A stretch of 7,131 bases of DNA. It comes from Burkholderiales bacterium UBA4657. GTDB taxonomy: Bacteria; Pseudomonadota; Gammaproteobacteria; Burkholderiales; Burkholderiaceae_E. The notes under the pieces are model-generated. The model saw only the letters and a list, made by a program, of their open reading frames with translations. It was not told the origin of the DNA and searched no databases. The position numbers and the translations under genes are program-made. The stretch covers positions 1 to 7,131 of the forward strand of contig DHLX01000033.1 of the NCBI GenBank assembly GCA_002405475.1, written 5' to 3'. Of the stretch, positions 1-7,097 are shown in pieces. The first letter of the stretch is position 1; every line of letters begins with the position of its first letter.

Positions 1-445
1 ACAGGGCTCCAGCGCCTTTTCTAGGCGCGCCCCGTTGTCCACAGGCCAGCACGCTTGATAACCCGGATGTTATGATCTGCACGTAACCATTTTTTAACCC
101 AATAAAGTGTACGTCACTTGGGTGCAAGTCCAGTTCTTTTTTAAACATGGCTGCCACCAATACATCGTTGCTGACAACCATGGCAGTAAATCGGGCCGAA
201 TTGGAAGTGGTAAGCGCCTTCCACTCTGTCGACAGAGAGGTTTTTTGCATTTGTGTTACGGCCACTTCGTCTACCACACTGGCATAGTGACGGGTCTGAA
301 AGATACCCATGACGCCCATGCTAAGCATAAACAACAGTAATAAACCAAACGAGCCCCATAATTTCGTGCGCGTACTCATGCCACGAAATTGGGATGTTTT
401 GAATGGCATTCGCACTGAAGATAGGGCTGAAAGCTGAATCTTCAT
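1..445 (-). CDS. Methyl-accepting chemotaxis protein, N-terminal part (partial, runs off window; possibly disrupted)
   Basis: The frame is open from an ATG at 445-443 to the window edge, 148 codons with no stop. AGGAG at 456-452, six bases before the ATG, supports this start; the internal Met23 has no such site. Residues 1-28 are basic and polar. Residues about 31-51 form one hydrophobic membrane segment. Residues about 52-105 read like the start of a periplasmic four-helix-bundle sensor domain, with a W-K-A-L...N-S-A-R-F pattern around 75-86 typical of beta-proteobacterial chemoreceptors. Such receptors sense ligands outside the inner membrane and signal through CheA/CheW by a C-terminal domain, which is not in the window. 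After about residue 105 the expected helix (usually ATSxxISEIQK-like) is absent and the sequence is rich in G, P and C. This could mean a divergent receptor, a frameshift or an insertion. The gene lies downstream of argA on the same strand, 116 bases away, and probably has its own promoter. Confidence 0.6.
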   Translation of the reverse strand, partial: MKIQLSALSSVRMPFKTSQFRGMSTRTKLWGSFGLLLLFMLSMGVMGIFQTRHYASVVDEVAVTQMQKTSLSTEWKALTTSNSARFTAMVVSNDVLVAAMFKKELDLHPSDVHFIGLKNGYVQIITSGLSSVLACGQRGAPRKGAGAL

Positions 446-451
446 ACCAGA

Positions 452-456
452 CTCCT
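452..456 (-). promoter_or_regulatory. Ribosome binding site of the chemoreceptor gene
   Basis: AGGAG on the minus strand with a six-base spacer to the ATG at 445. It decides the start in favour of Met1 over the later in-frame Met13 and Met23. Confidence 0.7.
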
Positions 457-477
457 GTTTCATTTTTGTACCTAGGC

Positions 478-504
478 ATGATATGACCACATACCCATGG
501 TGAA
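478..504 (-). promoter_or_regulatory. Weak sigma70-like promoter candidate for the chemoreceptor gene
   Basis: On the minus strand TTCACC (504-499, four of six matches to TTGACA) is followed after 15 bases by TATCAT (483-478, five of six matches to TATAAT). The spacer is short of the usual 16-18, so this is only a candidate. It lies in the argA to mcp gap and would give a leader of about 25-30 bases carrying the AGGAG. I saw no clear motility-sigma (sigma28) promoter here, and no clear argA terminator between 457 and 561. Confidence 0.25.
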
Positions 505-561
505 ACAGTCGAATTGCGGCTGAAAATCTGGTTAAATAAACTGCTCTCTACCCAAAAATGA

Positions 562-1920
562 CTACAAGGCTTTGATGTAGACCTGACTATTGCGGGCTGG
601 ATTGTAAATTTTCTGCTTGGCGGCAGGTAAGTCGTTCGGGCTGGCGGCCTTGAAACCTCGTTTCAGGAACCAGTGCGAGGTACGGGTCGTCAGCACAAAC
701 AACAATTTCGCCCCGGCAGCGCGGGCGCGCTGCTCAATGTGTTTGAGCATGCGCTCGCCGTCGCCCTGACCTTGCGCTTCCGGTATCACGCTCAGGCAGG
801 CCATTTCAGCCATTTTTTGTTCCGGATACAGATATAACGCGGCGCAACCGAACAATTTGGCGTCATGCTCAATGACAGAAAAATGGGCAATATCACGCTC
901 TATGACATGGCGGCCACGCGGTAACAGGGTGCCGTCCGCCTCCAGCGGTTCAATCAGTTGCAAAATCGCGCCAACATCATCGGCATTGGCTTCGCGCAAA
1001 AATTCCAGGTCGTCGCGGCTGATCATGGTGCCGACGCCATCGTGGGTGAAAATTTCCAGTAACGCAGCACCATCAATATCAAACGGCACAATATGGGTCC
1101 GCGCAATATCGGCTTCGCAAGCCTGTATCGCGTGTGCCAGGTAGCTGGCAGCGTCGCTAGTCAGGCAGTCTGATTGTAATAATGCCTTGGCTCCCGCTTC
1201 TGACAGCTCGCGCTGCAACTCGCCCTCGGCATTGCTGATACCTGACAGTTCAGTAAGAAAAATCAGTTTTTCCGCTTTGACTGCAATAGCAACGCTCGTC
1301 GCCAGATCTTCCATACTCAGGTTGAACGCCTCACCTGTCGGCGAATATCCCAAAGGAGAAAGCAGCACCACGGCACGGGCATTCAGAGCCAGCTCAATCA
1401 CTTCGGTTGATACTTTACGTACCACGCCCGTGTGTTGAAAGTCGATACCATTAACGACCCCCACCGGGCGGGCAGTGACAAAATTGCCCGACACGACCTT
1501 GATGTCGGCATTGGCCATGGGTGTATTCGCCAGTCCTTGAGAAAAAGCGGCCTCAATATCGAGGCGTATTTCACCCGCTGCTTCTTTCACGCACTCGAGT
1601 ACCACATCGTCGGTAATACGCCGCCCGTTAGCAAATTGGCTAGCATGGCCACGCAGACGCAGTTGTTCTTCAATTTGTGGTCGCGAACCGTGTACCACCA
1701 CCACCCGAATACCCAGCGCTCTTAGCAGGGCAATGTCTTGCACCGTTTTTTGCAGTTTTCCGGTCTGAACCAACTCGCCGGGAAAGGCAATGACAAACAC
1801 CTTACGCTTGAAGGCATGTATATAGGGCGCAACCGCACGAAACCAGGCGACAAATTGCGCCTCTTCATGAAGTTCGGTCGAATCAGAGGGGGCTAGGCCA
1901 GAGCTAATAGGGGCATTCAT
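562..1920 (-). CDS. argA: N-acetylglutamate synthase (amino-acid N-acetyltransferase)
   Basis: This cytoplasmic enzyme transfers acetyl from acetyl-CoA to glutamate, the first step of arginine synthesis, and in classical ArgA enzymes it is feedback-inhibited by arginine. The product has 452 residues; E. coli ArgA has about 443. Residues about 25-300 are an amino-acid-kinase-like domain: the VFVIAFPGELV strand at 41-51, HGSRPQI at 77-83 and HTGVVRKV at 163-170. Residues about 305-452 are a GNAT acetyltransferase domain. Its acetyl-CoA loop is Q-G-Q-G-D-G at 383-388, followed by TTRTSHWFLKRGF at 411-423 and the family-typical YNPARNSQVYIKAL end. I chose the ATG at 1920-1918. The frame is open back to 2004, but that would add 28 unrelated residues and overlap the start of hrpA. 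No good Shine-Dalgarno precedes the ATG. It is divergent from hrpA across 23 bp. The domain order is intact and the gene looks functional. Confidence 0.95.
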   Translation of the reverse strand: MNAPISSGLAPSDSTELHEEAQFVAWFRAVAPYIHAFKRKVFVIAFPGELVQTGKLQKTVQDIALLRALGIRVVVVHGSRPQIEEQLRLRGHASQFANGRRITDDVVLECVKEAAGEIRLDIEAAFSQGLANTPMANADIKVVSGNFVTARPVGVVNGIDFQHTGVVRKVSTEVIELALNARAVVLLSPLGYSPTGEAFNLSMEDLATSVAIAVKAEKLIFLTELSGISNAEGELQRELSEAGAKALLQSDCLTSDAASYLAHAIQACEADIARTHIVPFDIDGAALLEIFTHDGVGTMISRDDLEFLREANADDVGAILQLIEPLEADGTLLPRGRHVIERDIAHFSVIEHDAKLFGCAALYLYPEQKMAEMACLSVIPEAQGQGDGERMLKHIEQRARAAGAKLLFVLTTRTSHWFLKRGFKAASPNDLPAAKQKIYNPARNSQVYIKAL

Positions 1921-1924
1921 AGCC

Positions 1925-1940
1925 GCAATTCTATAATTGC
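1925..1940. promoter_or_regulatory. Inverted repeat in the argA/hrpA divergent gap, candidate operator
   Basis: GCAATT (1925-1930), loop CTAT (1931-1934), AATTGC (1935-1940) is a perfect 6-4-6 inverted repeat. It fills the middle of the 23-base gap between the two divergent start codons (4 bases to the argA ATG, 3 to the hrpA ATG). It overlaps the TATAAT of the plus strand, so a bound protein could block both genes. It only loosely resembles the ARG box half-site (GAAT...ATTC), so I do not assign it to ArgR. The binding function is inference. Confidence 0.35.
1932..1937 (+). promoter_or_regulatory. Perfect -10 hexamer before hrpA, possible leaderless start
   Basis: TATAAT on the plus strand ends six bases before the hrpA ATG at 1944, so a typical start point would fall at or next to the A of the ATG. 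No convincing -35 is seen at 16-18 bases upstream (around 1908-1915, AGGGGC-like), and there is no TG extension. The -10 match may therefore be fortuitous. Confidence 0.35.
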
Positions 1941-1943
1941 CAG

Positions 1944-4900
1944 ATGCAAGAACCGAATTTTCCTGTTGGGAAAGCACACAATTCCTTGTCTCGCCGTGGT
2001 GCAAACCCCATACCCGCCTTCGATTTCCCGGAGGAATTGCCCGTTAGCGCCAGACGCGATGATATTGCGCAGGCCTTAAAGCAGCACCCAGTCATTATCG
2101 TTTGTGGTGAAACCGGGTCAGGAAAAACCACGCAATTGCCCAAAATCTGCCTGTCATTGGGGCGTGGTGTGGGGGCGGGTGGCCAGGGCTTAATCGGACA
2201 TACACAACCACGGCGCCTGGCGGCCACATCAGTGGCAAAACGGATTGCCAGCGAGCTGCGTTCCGAATTGGGCGCGGTGGTGGGCTATAAGATACGCTTT
2301 AACGACCAGATCAGTCGTGGTGCTTCGGTCAAGCTGATGACAGATGGCATTTTGCTGGCGGAAACCCAGACCGACCCCTTATTGCGCGCTTATGACACGC
2401 TGATTATTGACGAAGCACATGAGCGCTCGCTCAATATTGACTTCCTGCTCGGCTACCTGAAACAGATCTTGCCGCGCCGACCCGACCTGAAATTGATTAT
2501 CACGTCGGCCACCCTAGATGCTGAGCGCTTCAGCCGCCATTTTTTCAATGCTCCGGTCATTGAAGTCAGTGGCCGTACCTATCCGGTAGAGATTCGTTAC
2601 CGCCCGCCCGCCGACCATGCCGAGGCCGAACAGACTTTGCTCAATGCCGTGGATGAAGCCATGCAGGCCGGGCCGGGCGATGTGCTGATTTTTTTACCGG
2701 GCGAACGTGAAATTCGCGAAACTGCCGAGGCCTTGCGCAAACATACTTTTGGCAGTGGCCGACTGGCACCCGACATCTTGCCGCTATTTTCACGCCTGAG
2801 TGCGCAGGAACAAGAACGCATTTTCAAGCCGGGCAACGTGCGTCGCATTGTACTGGCAACCAATGTAGCCGAGACCTCACTCACCGTGCCCGGCATTCGC
2901 TACGTCATTGATACCGGAGTGGCGCGCGTCAAGCGCTATAGCTACCGGCAAAAAGTCGAACAACTACAGGTAGAAGCCATCAGTCAGGCGGCAGCGAACC
3001 AGCGTGCCGGGCGTTGTGGTCGTGTCGCTGCCGGCATCTGCTTCCGTTTGTATTCGGCGCAAGACTGGGCGCAGCGCCCGGCCTTTACCGACCCGGAAAT
3101 TTTGCGCTCGTCGCTAGCCGCCGTCATTTTGCGCATGAAGGCGCTCAAGCTCGACGCCATAGAACATTTTCCCTTTATTGAAGCGCCCTCGGGGCGCGCC
3201 GTGGCCGACGGCTATGCCCTGTTGCAAGAAATTGGCGCACTCAATGAAGCCAATGAATTGACCGCCCTGGGCACGCAACTGGCAAAACTGCCGCTTGACC
3301 CACGCGTCGCTCGCATGCTGCTGGCAGCGCACGAAAGCGCATGCTTGAGCGAGGCGCTGATTATCGCAGCGGCGTTGTCGGTACAAGACCCGCGTGACCG
3401 GCCGTTTGGGCAGGAAGAGGCCGCCGACCGCGCCCATCAGGCGTTCAAGGACGAAAAAAGCGAATTTTCCAGTTATCTGAAAATTTGGCAGTTTTATCTT
3501 GAGAAGGTGCAACATAAAAAATCGCAACGCAAACTCAACGAAGAATTACGCCAGCATTTTTTGAACCCGCTACGCCTGCGTGAATGGCACGATGTGCATG
3601 GCCAGTTACACCATACCCTGGCCGAACTGGGCTGGAAGTTTAATAGCAGTGCTGCCACCTATGAACAATTGCACTGCGCACTCATGAGCGGCTTGCTGGG
3701 CAACCTGATGAGCAAGGCCGATGATGAGCCACACTTCAATGGCGCGCGCGGGCTGAAATGTTTTCCCTGGCCCGGCAGCAGCCTGGCCAAAAAACCTGGG
3801 CGCTGGATCATGGCTGCGGAACTGGTCGAAACCTCGCGCCTGTTTGCACGCACTCTGGCACGTATTGAACCCGAGTGGATCGAAAAAGTAGGGGCGCATT
3901 TATTGCGTAAAAGCTGGAGTGAGCCGCACTGGGAAAAAAAGTCGGCACGTGTTATGGCACAGGAACGTGCCACCTTGTATGGTTTGACCATTTACCAGGG
4001 GCGGCGAGTCGATTACACCCGGCTCAACGCTGCTGAAGCGCGCGATATTTTTATTCGTGAAGCGCTGGTTGCTGGCGACTGGGAACCGCGCAGCACAGCC
4101 GCGCAGACATTACTGGCTCAACAAAAAAAATTAATGCGCGAGATTGAACAACTGGAACACAAAGCCAGACGCCAGGACGTTCTGGTGGATGACACTCTGA
4201 TTGAAGCGTTCTATCAGGCACAGGTGCCGGCCAGTGTCACCTGCGGCGCCGAGTTTGAAAGCTGGTACGGACAGGCGCTACAAGAGCAGCCCCATTTGCT
4301 GCGTTTGTCACGCGATGATGTCATGCGCCACGAAGCGGCCGGCATTACCACCGATTTATTCCCCAAGACCATGATCATAGCCGGTGTCGCGATGGCGCTG
4401 ACCTATCATTTCGAGCCGGGCAGCGCACGCGATGGCGTGACTCTGACCTTGCCCTTGTACGCACTCAATACCGTGTCCGAGTCACAATGTGAATGGCTGG
4501 TGCCGGGCATGCTGAAAGAAAAAGTACAAGGCCTGCTCAAAAGTCTGCCGCAAAAAATCCGTCGCCATTGTGTTCCCTTGCCCGACTATGTTGCAGGCTT
4601 TATAGAACGTCATCAAAGTAGCGATCAAAGCCTGTTAGCTGTACTCATACAAGACCTGAACGTGCAGCGTCAGTTAAGGGTACAGGCCAGCGACTTCAAG
4701 CTGGAAACCTTGCCCACGCACTGTTTCATGAATTTCAAGCTGGTCGATGAGCATGGACGGCAACTGGGCATGGAACGCTCTTTAGCCAAACTCAAACAGG
4801 AATGGGGGCAGGAGGCACGGCAACAATTTCAGCAGATTGCGCGGCCAGTGGTGCAGGCTGTCACAGAAATGCCTTTGCAAACCGTGAAAACATCGGGCAC

Positions 4901-5759
4901 GACCCGTGTCAGCACCGAGGCCATTACCAGCTGGAATTTTGGCACGCTGCCAGAATTGCTGGAGTTGAAGAAAGCCGGGCAAACCCTGGTCGGCTACCCG
5001 GCGTTAGTCGAAGCGGGTGAAGGCTGTCAGCTCGATGTCTTTGACGACCCGGCGACGGCAGCACAGCAGCATAAAAAAGGCTTGCGTCGTTTGTTTGCCT
5101 TGCAGTTACGCGACCAGTTGAAGTATCTGGAAAAAAATATTCCCGGACTGACCACCATGGCCATGCACTATATGCCACTAGGAAGCCAGGAAGAACTGAA
5201 GCGCCAGATATTAGACCTGGCGCTGGAACGTGCCTGCCTGACCGAACCTTGGCCCACTGACGAAACCAGCTTTCAGCAACGGCGTGATGAAGCCAAAGGA
5301 CGGTTGAATCTGCTGGCACAGGAGATCGCCAAATTGTGCTCGGCCATTTTGAGCGAATATGCCGCCGTTCAGAAAAAGCTGCCGCAAATCAAGTCCATGA
5401 GCGCCAGCCATACCGACATTCAAATGCAGTTACAGCAACTACTGTGCAAGGATTTTTTATTGCGCCATCCCTATGAACAACTGGTGCATTTTCCACGCTA
5501 TCTGAAAGCCCTGTGGCATCGAATCGACAAATGCCGTACCGACCCCGGGCGCGAGGCACAGCGTCTGGCTGAAGTGCAAAGCCTGCAAACGCCATGGCAA
5601 CGCAGACTGGCAGCACTCAAGGGTGTTCGTGATGAACAGGTCGAAACATTCCGCTGGCTGCTCGAGGAATTGCGCGTATCGCTGTTCGCCCAGGAGCTGC
5701 GCACCCCCATGCCGGTCAGCGTCAAACGGTTGCAAAAAATCTGGCAGGGAATTGAATGA
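1944..5759 (+). CDS. hrpA: ATP-dependent RNA helicase HrpA (DEAH box)
   Basis: The product has 1271 residues, close to E. coli HrpA (about 1300). Residues about 35-215 are the first RecA-like domain: Walker A GETGSGKT at 55-62, DEAH at 156-159 and SAT at 188-190. Residues about 225-375 are the second: motif V ATNVAETSLTV at 305-315 and motif VI QRAGRCGR at 353-360. The HA2 helical region follows at about 420-510. An OB-fold-type region around 570-690 carries FPWPGSSLAKKPGRWIMAAELVETSRL at 607-633. The long C-terminal part (about 690-1265) matches the DUF3418 region of HrpA. Family members are cytoplasmic 3'-5' RNA helicases, linked in E. coli to mRNA processing and relief of stalled ribosomes. 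All catalytic motifs are intact. The ATG at 1944 is the first after an in-frame TAG at 1920-1922, and the next Met is residue 132, beyond Walker A. No Shine-Dalgarno is visible. The gene is divergent from argA and convergent with the fic gene. Confidence 0.95.
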   Translation: MQEPNFPVGKAHNSLSRRGANPIPAFDFPEELPVSARRDDIAQALKQHPVIIVCGETGSGKTTQLPKICLSLGRGVGAGGQGLIGHTQPRRLAATSVAKRIASELRSELGAVVGYKIRFNDQISRGASVKLMTDGILLAETQTDPLLRAYDTLIIDEAHERSLNIDFLLGYLKQILPRRPDLKLIITSATLDAERFSRHFFNAPVIEVSGRTYPVEIRYRPPADHAEAEQTLLNAVDEAMQAGPGDVLIFLPGEREIRETAEALRKHTFGSGRLAPDILPLFSRLSAQEQERIFKPGNVRRIVLATNVAETSLTVPGIRYVIDTGVARVKRYSYRQKVEQLQVEAISQAAANQRAGRCGRVAAGICFRLYSAQDWAQRPAFTDPEILRSSLAAVILRMKALKLDAIEHFPFIEAPSGRAVADGYALLQEIGALNEANELTALGTQLAKLPLDPRVARMLLAAHESACLSEALIIAAALSVQDPRDRPFGQEEAADRAHQAFKDEKSEFSSYLKIWQFYLEKVQHKKSQRKLNEELRQHFLNPLRLREWHDVHGQLHHTLAELGWKFNSSAATYEQLHCALMSGLLGNLMSKADDEPHFNGARGLKCFPWPGSSLAKKPGRWIMAAELVETSRLFARTLARIEPEWIEKVGAHLLRKSWSEPHWEKKSARVMAQERATLYGLTIYQGRRVDYTRLNAAEARDIFIREALVAGDWEPRSTAAQTLLAQQKKLMREIEQLEHKARRQDVLVDDTLIEAFYQAQVPASVTCGAEFESWYGQALQEQPHLLRLSRDDVMRHEAAGITTDLFPKTMIIAGVAMALTYHFEPGSARDGVTLTLPLYALNTVSESQCEWLVPGMLKEKVQGLLKSLPQKIRRHCVPLPDYVAGFIERHQSSDQSLLAVLIQDLNVQRQLRVQASDFKLETLPTHCFMNFKLVDEHGRQLGMERSLAKLKQEWGQEARQQFQQIARPVVQAVTEMPLQTVKTSGTTRVSTEAITSWNFGTLPELLELKKAGQTLVGYPALVEAGEGCQLDVFDDPATAAQQHKKGLRRLFALQLRDQLKYLEKNIPGLTTMAMHYMPLGSQEELKRQILDLALERACLTEPWPTDETSFQQRRDEAKGRLNLLAQEIAKLCSAILSEYAAVQKKLPQIKSMSASHTDIQMQLQQLLCKDFLLRHPYEQLVHFPRYLKALWHRIDKCRTDPGREAQRLAEVQSLQTPWQRRLAALKGVRDEQVETFRWLLEELRVSLFAQELRTPMPVSVKRLQKIWQGIE

Positions 5760-5762
5760 ACC

Positions 5763-5789
5763 GGGCACGGACTCATGCTTGACATGCCC
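5763..5789 (+). other. Imperfect hairpin just after hrpA
   Basis: GGGCA (5763-5767) and TGCCC (5785-5789) can pair, with a nested CATG/CATG pair at 5774-5777 and 5783-5786 as an alternative fold. No T-tract follows directly, so this is not a textbook intrinsic terminator. I see no better terminator for hrpA before 5820. Confidence 0.2.
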
Positions 5790-5815
5790 CGACTTCATGC
5801 AAGAATAAATCATGT

Positions 5816-5840
5816 TTTAGAAAATACTGTCCGAGTATTT
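5816..5840 (-). terminator. Possible AT-rich terminator of the fic gene
   Basis: AAATACT (5822-5828) and AGTATTT (5834-5840) form a perfect 7-bp stem with a 5-base loop in the 87-bp convergent gap. Read on the minus strand, after the fic stop at 5849-5847, the stem is followed by TCTAAAA. Counting the last stem bases this gives TTTTC, a short and imperfect T-run. The stem is A/T rich and therefore weak. On the plus strand it is followed by GTGCGCC and would not act as an intrinsic terminator for hrpA. Confidence 0.35.
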
Positions 5841-5846
5841 GTGCGC

Positions 5847-6974
5847 CTATCGATCACCAACCGGCGTCAAATCATAACGGGTGCTGCGACCGCTGGCGTC
5901 GGACTTTTTCAGCGCACCGCGTTCCACCAGGTCAGAGATATCGCGCAGCGCCGTGTCCTGCGAGCACTTGGCAATTGCGGCCCACTTGCTGCTGGTCAAA
6001 TTGCCATCAAAGCCATCGAGCAACTTGTTCAGCAGCCTGATCTGCCGATCGTTCATCGGCACACCCGCCCAGTGTTGCCAGAACCGCGCCTTGGCCAGCA
6101 CCTGCGCAAGTGTGACCTCTGCTCCCTGGATGGCCCTGAGCAGACATCCAAGGAACCACTCTAGCCAGGCGCTGACCTCCATGTCACCCTTTTGCGTGGC
6201 CTCCAGGCGATCGTAGTAATCCTTACGCTCGTGCTGGATCTGGGCCGACAGGCTGTAGAAGCGCTGTGCTGACTGTTCTGCGCGGGCGAGTGCCATGTCA
6301 CCGACGGCACGTGCGATGCGACCATTGCCATCCTCGAAGGGATGAATGGTCACGAACCACAGATGCGCCAGACCTGCCTTGATCACCGGGTCGTCCTTCT
6401 GGTCCAGATTGAACCAAGTTAAGAAGTCGCCCATCTCGGCATCCAGAAAAAGGGCTGGCGGCGCCGCGTAGTGGACCTTCTGGCGATGGATCGGGCCGGA
6501 GACCACTTGCATCGGGCCTAGGGCATCGTCTCGCCACTGGCCCACTCGGATTTTGGTAAGACTGCTGTAGCCGGTGGGAAACATGGCCGCGTGCCAGCCA
6601 AATAAGCGTTCGGCCGTCAGGGGTGTGTTGTACCGCTGGGTAGCGTCGAGCACCATGTCCACCACACCATCAACATGCCGGTCGGACGGAGCCAAGGCAC
6701 CAATATCGACACCCAGGCGGCGCGCGATGGACGAACGCACGGAATCGGGGTTGAGTTTTTCGCCTTCGATTTCGCTGGTCTTGAGTACATCCTCGGTCAG
6801 GATACGCAGGGTGGCCTGATCGCGTATATCCAGCCCCAAGTCGTGCATGCGGCCGAGCAGGTGGCCTTGCGCTATGTGGACCTGAGCGAGCAACGGTGCC
6901 AACCGCTTGTGGTCGTAAACCCAGTGTGGCCAGTCGTTTTGCTGCCAGATGTAACGCTTTTCTTCGCTTTCCAT
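5847..6974 (-). CDS. Fic-family protein adenylyltransferase with own inhibitory motif and C-terminal winged helix
   Basis: Fic enzymes usually transfer AMP from ATP to a hydroxyl side chain of a protein; the target here is unknown. The product has 375 residues from the ATG at 6974. Residues about 5-90 match the DUF4172 type found before Fic domains (YIWQQNDWPHW at 9-19). TSEIEG at 66-71 fits the class II inhibitory motif (S/T)xxxE(G/N), whose Glu blocks productive ATP binding. The core motif HPFEDGNGRIAR at 211-222 supplies the catalytic His211 and phosphate-binding Arg219. The HRQKVHYAAPP segment at 163-173 fits the target-docking flap. Residues about 308-371 look like a winged helix (LTSSKWAAIAKCSQDTALRDISDLVERG). 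The architecture resembles the solitary Fic protein of Shewanella oneidensis. A GTG at 6998 would add eight residues, but it lies inside the apparent promoter spacer, and the shorter start fits where family members begin. Sample rows reach 36-37 G+C of 60. No partner antitoxin gene is next to it. Confidence 0.9.
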   Translation of the reverse strand: MESEEKRYIWQQNDWPHWVYDHKRLAPLLAQVHIAQGHLLGRMHDLGLDIRDQATLRILTEDVLKTSEIEGEKLNPDSVRSSIARRLGVDIGALAPSDRHVDGVVDMVLDATQRYNTPLTAERLFGWHAAMFPTGYSSLTKIRVGQWRDDALGPMQVVSGPIHRQKVHYAAPPALFLDAEMGDFLTWFNLDQKDDPVIKAGLAHLWFVTIHPFEDGNGRIARAVGDMALARAEQSAQRFYSLSAQIQHERKDYYDRLEATQKGDMEVSAWLEWFLGCLLRAIQGAEVTLAQVLAKARFWQHWAGVPMNDRQIRLLNKLLDGFDGNLTSSKWAAIAKCSQDTALRDISDLVERGALKKSDASGRSTRYDLTPVGDR

Positions 6975-6980
6975 GAGGTG

Positions 6981-7009
6981 ATTGTGGGCGGTTTTCACCG
7001 CACAGTCAA
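6981..7009 (-). promoter_or_regulatory. Sigma70-like promoter of the fic gene
   Basis: On the minus strand TTGACT (7009-7004, five of six matches to the -35 consensus) is followed by exactly 17 bases and then CACAAT (6986-6981, four of six matches to TATAAT). Six bases later comes the ATG at 6974, so the transcript would begin at or next to the start codon. No Shine-Dalgarno precedes either the ATG or the upstream GTG at the usual distance; GGAG near 7015-7018 is 17 bases from the GTG. The promoter is inferred from sequence only. Confidence 0.5.
6988..7001. promoter_or_regulatory. Palindrome inside the fic promoter spacer, candidate operator
   Basis: GCGGT (6988-6992), TTTC (6993-6996), ACCGC (6997-7001) is a perfect 5-4-5 inverted repeat centred between the -35 and -10 hexamers. 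A protein bound here would block RNA polymerase. The winged helix of the Fic protein itself is one possible binder, but that is speculation. Confidence 0.35.
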
Positions 7010-7040
7010 GACAATCTCCGCACTTGTTGCGTCTTTTAGC

Positions 7041-7081
7041 CGATGAAATCGCCGCATTAAGAATACGGCTGATTTGCCGGG
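7041..7081. repeat. Imperfect inverted repeat with 19-base arms
   Basis: The left arm 7041-7059 and the right arm ending near 7080 fold around an AAG turn. The inner part, GCCGCATT (7051-7058) against AATACGGC (7062-7069), pairs at seven of eight positions. The outer part carries AAATC (7046-7050) opposite GATTT (7071-7075) and closes with CCG/CGG. About 15 of 19 pairs form if G-U pairs are allowed. A T8 run follows about ten bases after the stem, too far for a standard terminator. Confidence 0.35.
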
Positions 7082-7097
7082 AAATGGCCTTTTTTTT

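Noticed and set aside
224..237. Perfect 14-bp palindrome CTCTGTCGACAGAG
   Set aside because: It lies inside the coding part of the chemoreceptor, and about 0.4 such palindromes are expected by chance in a window of this size.
107..340. Plus-strand frame of 77 codons opposite the chemoreceptor
   Set aside because: It lies antisense to a gene with a good start signal and membrane segment, and the protein is not recognisable.
511..521. 11-base GAATTGCGGCT found again inverted at 1921-1931, flanking argA
   Set aside because: Several 11-base matches are expected by chance across both strands of about 7 kb; no wider similarity surrounds the two copies.
1925..1940. ArgR (ARG box) site for argA
   Set aside because: The half-sites GCAATT/AATTGC do not fit the usual GAAT...ATTC spacing well enough to name the regulator.
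1921..2004. Extension of argA by 28 codons to an ATG at 2004
   Set aside because: The extra residues do not look like the family, would overlap the start of hrpA, and the ATG at 1920 gives the normal ArgA length.
3114..3527. Long open frame (137 codons) on the minus strand inside hrpA
   Set aside because: It is antisense to the conserved helicase domain, has no recognisable motif, and is best explained as a by-product of hrpA codon use.
4924..5319. Open frame of 131 codons on the minus strand inside the 3' part of hrpA
   Set aside because: It is antisense to DUF3418, the composition is unlike a real protein, and there is no start signal.
5775..6164. Plus-strand frame of 129 codons across the hrpA-fic gap and into the fic gene
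   Set aside because: Most of it is antisense to the Fic C-terminus, it has no recognised domain, and there is no ribosome binding site.
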